Source: Saccoglossus kowalevskii (lineage: Eukaryota > Hemichordata > Enteropneusta > Harrimaniidae). From it: a stretch of DNA of 24,416 bases. The notes beneath the pieces are model-generated. The model made no database searches. It saw nothing but the letters and a program-made list of their open reading frames with translations, and was not told the origin of the DNA. The position numbers were made by a program, and so were the translations under genes. Of this stretch, positions 22,701 through 24,416 are shown one piece after another; positions within the stretch are counted from its first letter, which is position 1, and each line of letters begins with the position of its first letter. The stretch spans positions 400,556 to 424,971 of the forward strand of contig NW_003109978.1 of the NCBI RefSeq assembly GCF_000003605.2. Direction: 5' to 3'.

Positions 22701-24317
22701 ATTCTATAAAACAATTTACATGAAACGTCAATAATAATATAGTAGAAATTTCTTCTAATCTTCTAATGCATTTATTTTCTGATTCTCTGGTCAATAAAAT
22801 GTCATATACTCCTGAATTGTTATTGAAATGCTAGGTTTACACGAATGATGTGTATGATATGTATCTCCGCGGCACTTACACTGAACATTGAGATGATGAG
22901 TGACATTATAGATTCCAATACTACCATCATAAAACGTGTTTATTGCAGTGCACGTGTAATTTCCAGTCTCCAATCTCGTTATATCTGTCATCTCATACAC
23001 TGTGGGAATATGTAAATTAACTCCATCTTTGAACCAGATGACGTCATCGGTTGTTGGATTGGCATCTTCCACTCTACACATTAGCGTTATGTTTTCTCCT
23101 TCCTTGCTAACAGTTGGCATGGAAACGGTAACATTTGGGGAATCTGGTAAAGACATTTGTTACAAGAGAAGTTAAGCTTCGTATCATAAGAGTGTACTAC
23201 GAAGTACTATATTGTAAAACAATAGAACACTTACACTGAACATCCAATATAATATGATTACAACCAGTGGCATCTATATCGTTCCAGAAAGTATTACGTG
23301 CACAACAGGTATAGTTCCCGTTATCCTGTCTTTGAACGCCATGTATTTCCAATCTCTCGCCATAAATGATGCCACTGAGGTCGTGCTTCCAGTAAACAGT
23401 CGCATATGGGTTCGCGTCAACATTGCAATATGCGTAGTACGAATTCCCTTCAACAACGTACCATTGCGTTGACGCATTGACAGTGACGGTGGGCGAATCT
23501 AAATACAATGATGTTAAAAGTATTCAGAAAATGGGATTCCTTATAATGAATTTAATGAAAGACTAAGTAGGAATGTGTTATTGGTTTTTGTAAAACATTT
23601 ATTGGTTTTCCTTGCATAAGCAAATGAGATGACTAACTAGTCTTAGAACATAATTAATATTACTGTTCGAAAACGTACACTGTACATTGATATTTATAAT
23701 CTGTTCCGCTGAGCCCAGTTCCTCGTCATACAATCTGTTAGACGCACTGCACGTATATGTACCAGTACGATTTCTGTGGACTTCATCGAAGTGTAGTTGG
23801 GACTCATGAAGAATAAAACCATTCGGGTACTTCCACGTTATGTTTGCATTCGGATTGGCATCGGCTGAACAGTTCGACGTGAAATCATATCCCTCTATCA
23901 CAGTCCCGTTGTTTTGATCAAGCACTGTGAGAGTCGGTGGATCTAATGAGACAAAAAATAAGCCAGACGAGTGTAAGAACGACCTCGGCTGAAAAGAAAT
24001 CATTTAATTTTAATTTTGTTAACGTTACATGATGACACAGAAATCGTACTTACACTGGACATCATGGAAGGAGGTGTAATTCACACTTCTGATCGTATTA
24101 TCGTGTAATATGTTGACTGCTGTACACGTATAATATCCAGTGAATTCTCTGTTGATGTTTACGATTTCGTAGACTGCAGGGACGTTGAGATTAACTCCGT
24201 CTCTTAACCATGTGATGCTATTAGGCACAGGATTGGCGTCGGTTACAGAACAATTGAATATGACGTTCATGCCTTCTTTGCTGAATAATGGTACGTTCAC
24301 TTCCAATAATGCGGGAT
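13684..24317 (-). CDS. multi-Ig-domain single-pass membrane receptor, spliced, 5' and 3' incomplete
   Basis: Gene-level entry. Exons, 5' to 3': 24317-24054, 23942-23679, 23498-23235, 23143-22880, 22647-22384, 21549-21286, 20535-20272, 20128-19865, 19089-18826, 18680-18417 (each 264 bp), 18150-17845 (306), 17652-17365 (288), 17094-16966 (transmembrane), possibly 16669-16654, then 13930-13857 and 13734-13684. All have AG acceptors and GT donors. From the first Ig exon to the transmembrane exon every junction is phase 1, and each Ig exon boundary splits a Tyr codon giving YPP, YSP or YLP. That yields twelve Ig domains, about 1120 residues, before the tail. Domains have the Cys...Trp...YxC pattern and the DANP motif after the first Cys, as in Ig proteins related to CD22, nephrin or Kirrel. 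Known Ig receptors of this layout mediate cell adhesion or recognition at the plasma membrane; that role is inferred here. The signal peptide lies beyond the right edge, and the end of the tail was not found. Confidence 0.85.
13857..13930 (-). CDS. putative cytoplasmic-tail exon (74 bp), open in two frames
   Basis: Good acceptor TTTTCCATTTCAG and donor GAAG/GTATCA. Spliced directly to the transmembrane exon it reads ALRTETSAKSKRPPPQ and on to INNTK, a basic, proline-containing tail with a possible SH3-type RPPPQ, and leaves in phase 0. Entered from the microexon it reads GIENRDFSQIEK and on to KQHE and leaves in phase 1. Both frames are open through the exon. Length not divisible by three makes the microexon decisive for the tail. 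Confidence 0.6.
13931..14604. other. intron, left part
   Basis: Part of the 2.7-kb intron of the Ig gene tail. No exon recognised. An ACTCCGTAATATT motif occurs twice (about 14221-14234 and 14329-14342). Confidence 0.4.
14605..15530 (+). mobile_element. LINE fragment, reverse transcriptase motif B to C-terminus
   Basis: Frameshifted 3' part of an endonuclease-reverse transcriptase of the type often annotated as 'craniofacial development protein 2-like'. Seen in order: FDIKTEVKQSCNMSVF (motif B, canonically tGVrQGCxlS), TGNRWKFTSKLNFEDDLALI with the catalytic xDD as FEDD (14789-14800), LKVNSQKTKIMKINARN, FTKSGGG, FMQLNKIWSSNK, LYGSETWQIAKGDKRKLNTF, RRWTFIGHILREDSTS, RKRGRPKTTW, KERNKAGWKSWTEATVAEAD. 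The 5' endonuclease half is absent, so it is truncated; numerous frameshifts and stops show decay. It lies in the tail intron of the Ig gene in antisense orientation. Confidence 0.88.
15531..16653. other. intron, right part
   Basis: No exon, RNA gene or repeat recognised. The plus-strand open frame at 15765-15998 has no recognisable domain. Confidence 0.4.
16654..16669 (-). CDS. candidate 16-bp microexon
   Basis: TGATCACCAAACACGG lies between a strong acceptor (T-rich run then CACAG) and a strong donor (GTGAGT), 296 bp downstream of the transmembrane exon. Entered in phase 1 it adds Val-Ile-Thr-Lys-His and leaves in phase 2. It is too short for homology support and could be chance. Its inclusion shifts the frame of the next exon. 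Confidence 0.4.
16771..16804. repeat. (GAT)n microsatellite
   Basis: About eleven ATG/GAT triplets with one interruption (ATT), inside the intron after the transmembrane exon. Confidence 0.9.
16966..17094 (-). CDS. transmembrane exon (129 bp)
   Basis: Acceptor TTTGTTTACAG and donor GG/GTGAGT. It encodes a short stalk (PTVSTLS), then about 25 hydrophobic residues (LAVIIGVIVAVVV, AVVVIIYVV) and a basic stop-transfer segment YSRINKKRKSRSV. The charge step fixes the orientation: Ig domains outside, tail inside. Phase 1 on both sides, matching the Ig exons. No ITIM, ITAM or PDZ-type motif is in this exon. Confidence 0.88.
17141..17267. mobile_element. 127-bp palindromic MITE-like element with TTAA flanks
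   Basis: Imperfect inverted repeat: 17144-17173 pairs with 17233-17261 (GCAGTGGTTGTCGC against GCGGTGGTCGTCGC, and TGTTCGA shared at the inner end), with about 60 bp of loop. TTAA lies on both sides (17137-17140 and 17268-17271). The arms are much more GC-rich than the surrounding intron. Small size, palindromic ends and TTAA flanks fit a non-autonomous DNA element. Its end sequence differs from that of the 3587-7333 element. Confidence 0.6.
17365..17652 (-). CDS. Ig exon L (288 bp), membrane-proximal
   Basis: Acceptor TTGTCCTTGTAG and donor TCTG/GTGAGT. It carries the complete Ig signature: FLVCTVDSNP, VVWKDTN, LTLRDVAKTNEGKYTC. The SNP motif replaces the DANP of the other domains. It ends with the short linker YVSES leading to the transmembrane exon. 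It lacks the DVQY ending of the 264-bp exons, as expected for the last domain. A 98-aa plus-strand open frame opposite it is a shadow. Confidence 0.88.
17845..18150 (-). CDS. Ig exon K (306 bp), divergent Ig domain
   Basis: Acceptor TGCATATTCACAG and donor ATATT/GTAAGT. Begins YPGNVSITGPSEPPLRGD and has the paired Cys of an Ig fold (FNITCSISG and ETYYCKSY). At the position of the conserved Trp it reads KMELYRV, so the core Trp is absent. It ends STKLDIQIY. At 102 residues it is longer than its neighbours, with an extended central part (TDGDTVIREDINEHGV), closer to C2-type Ig domains. N-glycosylation sequons NVS, NIT and NET are present. Confidence 0.85.
18417..18680 (-). CDS. Ig exon J, type Y (264 bp)
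   Basis: Acceptor TCACCACCAG, donor CAAT/GTGAGT. Type Y: KLSMPYVGKEGDNISMTC, then LDANPM, then DITWDKDGVDLHIPGVYTI and STGIYTCTATNTFHDG. It is the last and most diverged of the three Y exons, differing from H at about six residues, including TWDKD for TWYKD. Cys, Trp and YTC are intact. Confidence 0.9.
18826..19089 (-). CDS. Ig exon I, type X (264 bp)
   Basis: Acceptor AATACATAG, donor CAAT/GTAGGT. Type X: LPSVSVTMSEIAKEGSDITLNC, split here only by position, then VEDANPM, NIAWFKNGIDL, NASGNYTC and NIFYDGSVGSVNVT. It differs from exon G at only two residues (Ser for Pro in MSEIA, Asn for Ser before the first Cys), which creates an extra NCS sequon. A second possible donor (GTAACG) lies 4 bp further on; the 264-bp rule favours the first. 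Confidence 0.9.
19865..20128 (-). CDS. Ig exon H, type Y (264 bp)
   Basis: Acceptor TCACCATCAG, donor CAAT/GTGAGT. KLSMPEVGKEGDNISMTC, LNANPM, DITWYKDGVDLHIPGVYTI, STGIYTCTATNTFHDG. The DANP motif is NANP here. Differs from exon F at three residues. The short intron (143 bp) separates it from exon G upstream. Confidence 0.9.
20272..20535 (-). CDS. Ig exon G, type X (264 bp)
   Basis: Acceptor AATACATAG, donor CAAT/GTAGGT. SVTMPEIAKEGSDITLSC, VEDANPM, NIAWFKNGIDLGVTSLFEL, NASGNYTC, NIFYDGSVGSVNVTKYLDVQ. All Ig core residues present; sequons NAS, NYT and NVT. Confidence 0.92.
21286..21549 (-). CDS. Ig exon F, type Y (264 bp)
   Basis: Acceptor ATTCACCAG, donor CAAT/GTGAGT. The exon starts AC instead of AT, still completing a Tyr codon (T+AC). 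KLSMPEVVKEGDNISMTC, LDANPMAAD, ITWYKDGVDLHIPG, STGIYTCTATNTFHDG. It follows an 834-bp intron that is unrelated to the short introns preceding H and J, so the duplication boundary lies at its acceptor side. Confidence 0.9.
21550..22383. other. 834-bp intron between exons E and F
   Basis: Unrelated to the 143-145 bp introns at the equivalent X-to-Y positions. Contains a TA-rich run (about 22210-22231). No exon recognised; the minus open frame at 21944-22147 has no domain. Confidence 0.6.
22384..22647 (-). CDS. Ig exon E, type X (264 bp)
   Basis: Acceptor TATATACGTAG, donor CAAT/GTAGGT. SVTMPEIAKEGSDVTLSC, VEDANPM, NIAWFKNGIDL, NASGNYTC, NILYDGSVGSENITKYLDIQ. It differs from G at about five residues, so it is the oldest or least homogenised X copy. 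It precedes the duplicated block. Confidence 0.92.
22880..23143 (-). CDS. Ig exon D (264 bp)
   Basis: Acceptor TCTTTACCAG, donor CAGT/GTAAGT. SPNVTVSMPTVSKEGENITLMC, VEDANPTTDD, VIWFKDGVNLHIPTVYEMTDI, ETGNYTCTAINTFYDGSIG, HHLNVQ. It blends X-like (FYDGS) and Y-like (LHIP.VYxxxDIT) features and may resemble the ancestor of the two types. Confidence 0.92.
23235..23498 (-). CDS. Ig exon C (264 bp), with two extra cysteines
   Basis: Acceptor TTGTATTTAG, donor CAGT/GTAAGT. SPTVTVNASTQWYVVEGNSY, YAYCNVDANPYATVYWKHD, DNGNYTCCARNTFWNDIDATGC is broken here for length, ending IILDVQ. Core Cys, Trp and YTC are intact. One extra Cys directly follows the YTC Cys and another lies in DATGC, so an additional disulfide is possible. 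Sequons NAS and NYT. Confidence 0.9.
23679..23942 (-). CDS. Ig exon B (264 bp)
   Basis: Acceptor TTTTTGTCTCATTAG, donor CAGT/GTACGT. PPTLTVLDQNNGTVIEGYD, SNCSADANPNANITWKYPNG, HRNRTGTYTCSASNRLYDEE, then INVQ. Sequons NGT, NCS, NIT and NRT make it the most glycosylated-looking domain seen. Confidence 0.92.
24054..24317 (-). CDS. Ig exon A (264 bp), most 5' in window
   Basis: Acceptor TTATTATAATAG, donor CAGT/GTAAGT. PALLEVNVPLFSKEGMNV, FNCSVTDANPVPNSITWLRDG, VNLNVPAVYEIVNI, FTGYYTCTAVNILHD, SFHDVQ. Its phase-1 acceptor shows that at least one more coding exon lies to the right of the window. A 61-aa plus-strand open frame opposite it is a shadow. Confidence 0.9.
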
Positions 24318-24368
24318 CTATTATAATAATTTCGAGAAGATTTACATCATTGTACTTTGCTACAGTTT

Positions 24369-24398
24369 AAAGCGAGGGAGTCGTCACCTGCGCATGCA
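24369..24398 (+). repeat. 30-bp GC-rich repeat, copy 2
   Basis: Partner of 13524-13553 (27 of 30 positions). It lies in the intron upstream of exon A. The window ends 18 bp later, so a larger repeat continuing to the right cannot be excluded. Confidence 0.5.
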
Positions 24399-24416
24399 TC
24401 ATATGGCCATAGCGTG

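Noticed and set aside
1-24416. tRNA, rRNA or other structured RNA genes
   Set aside because: I searched by eye for B-box-like GTTCRANNC with a matching A box and for rRNA-like GC-rich blocks and found none; a covariance-model search would be decisive.

Overview
This is an AT-rich, intron-rich animal window dominated by non-coding and repeat DNA. It has no bacterial features and no RNA genes that I can find. The large immunoglobulin (Ig) cell-surface gene, the LINE families and a C2H2/'MKFLP' protein family that I recall mainly from coral, hemichordate and lancelet genomes suggest a marine invertebrate. I cannot name the phylum from the sequence.

Left part, 1 to about 9850: repeats and transposons. 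A CCAAT-containing minisatellite (1-441) is followed by degenerate repeats of roughly 95-150 bp that carry octamer motifs (460-1020), then about 2.5 kb in which I recognise nothing. The most notable object is a complete-looking DNA transposon at 3587-7333. It is flanked by TTAA on both sides, has 65-bp terminal inverted repeats, and carries arrays of a ~185-bp repeat at its two ends in opposite orientation. Between the arrays, on the minus strand, lies a decayed, internally deleted gene of the C2H2/'MKFLP' family, which I propose as its transposase. To the right are two direct copies of a 300-bp repeat (7452-7751 and 9563-9845) bracketing a LINE 3' fragment (8163-8815).

Middle part, about 9850 to 13680: no gene recognised, only short dispersed repeats.

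Right part, 13684 to 24317: one minus-strand gene whose 5' end lies beyond the right edge. Reading 5' to 3' (high to low coordinates) it has ten Ig exons of exactly 264 bp, two more Ig exons (306 and 288 bp), a transmembrane exon and short cytoplasmic exons. All intron phases from the first Ig exon to the transmembrane exon are phase 1, and each Ig exon boundary splits a Tyr codon. Six of the 264-bp exons alternate between two types (X and Y), and the Y-X unit has been duplicated together with its introns. The product would be a type I single-pass adhesion or recognition receptor. A possible 16-bp microexon would change the reading frame of the cytoplasmic tail. A second LINE fragment (14605-15530) sits antisense in the long tail intron, and a 127-bp palindromic TTAA-flanked element sits in the intron before the transmembrane exon.

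The transposon and the Ig gene show no functional link. All intron/exon boundaries are read from sequence without transcript support.
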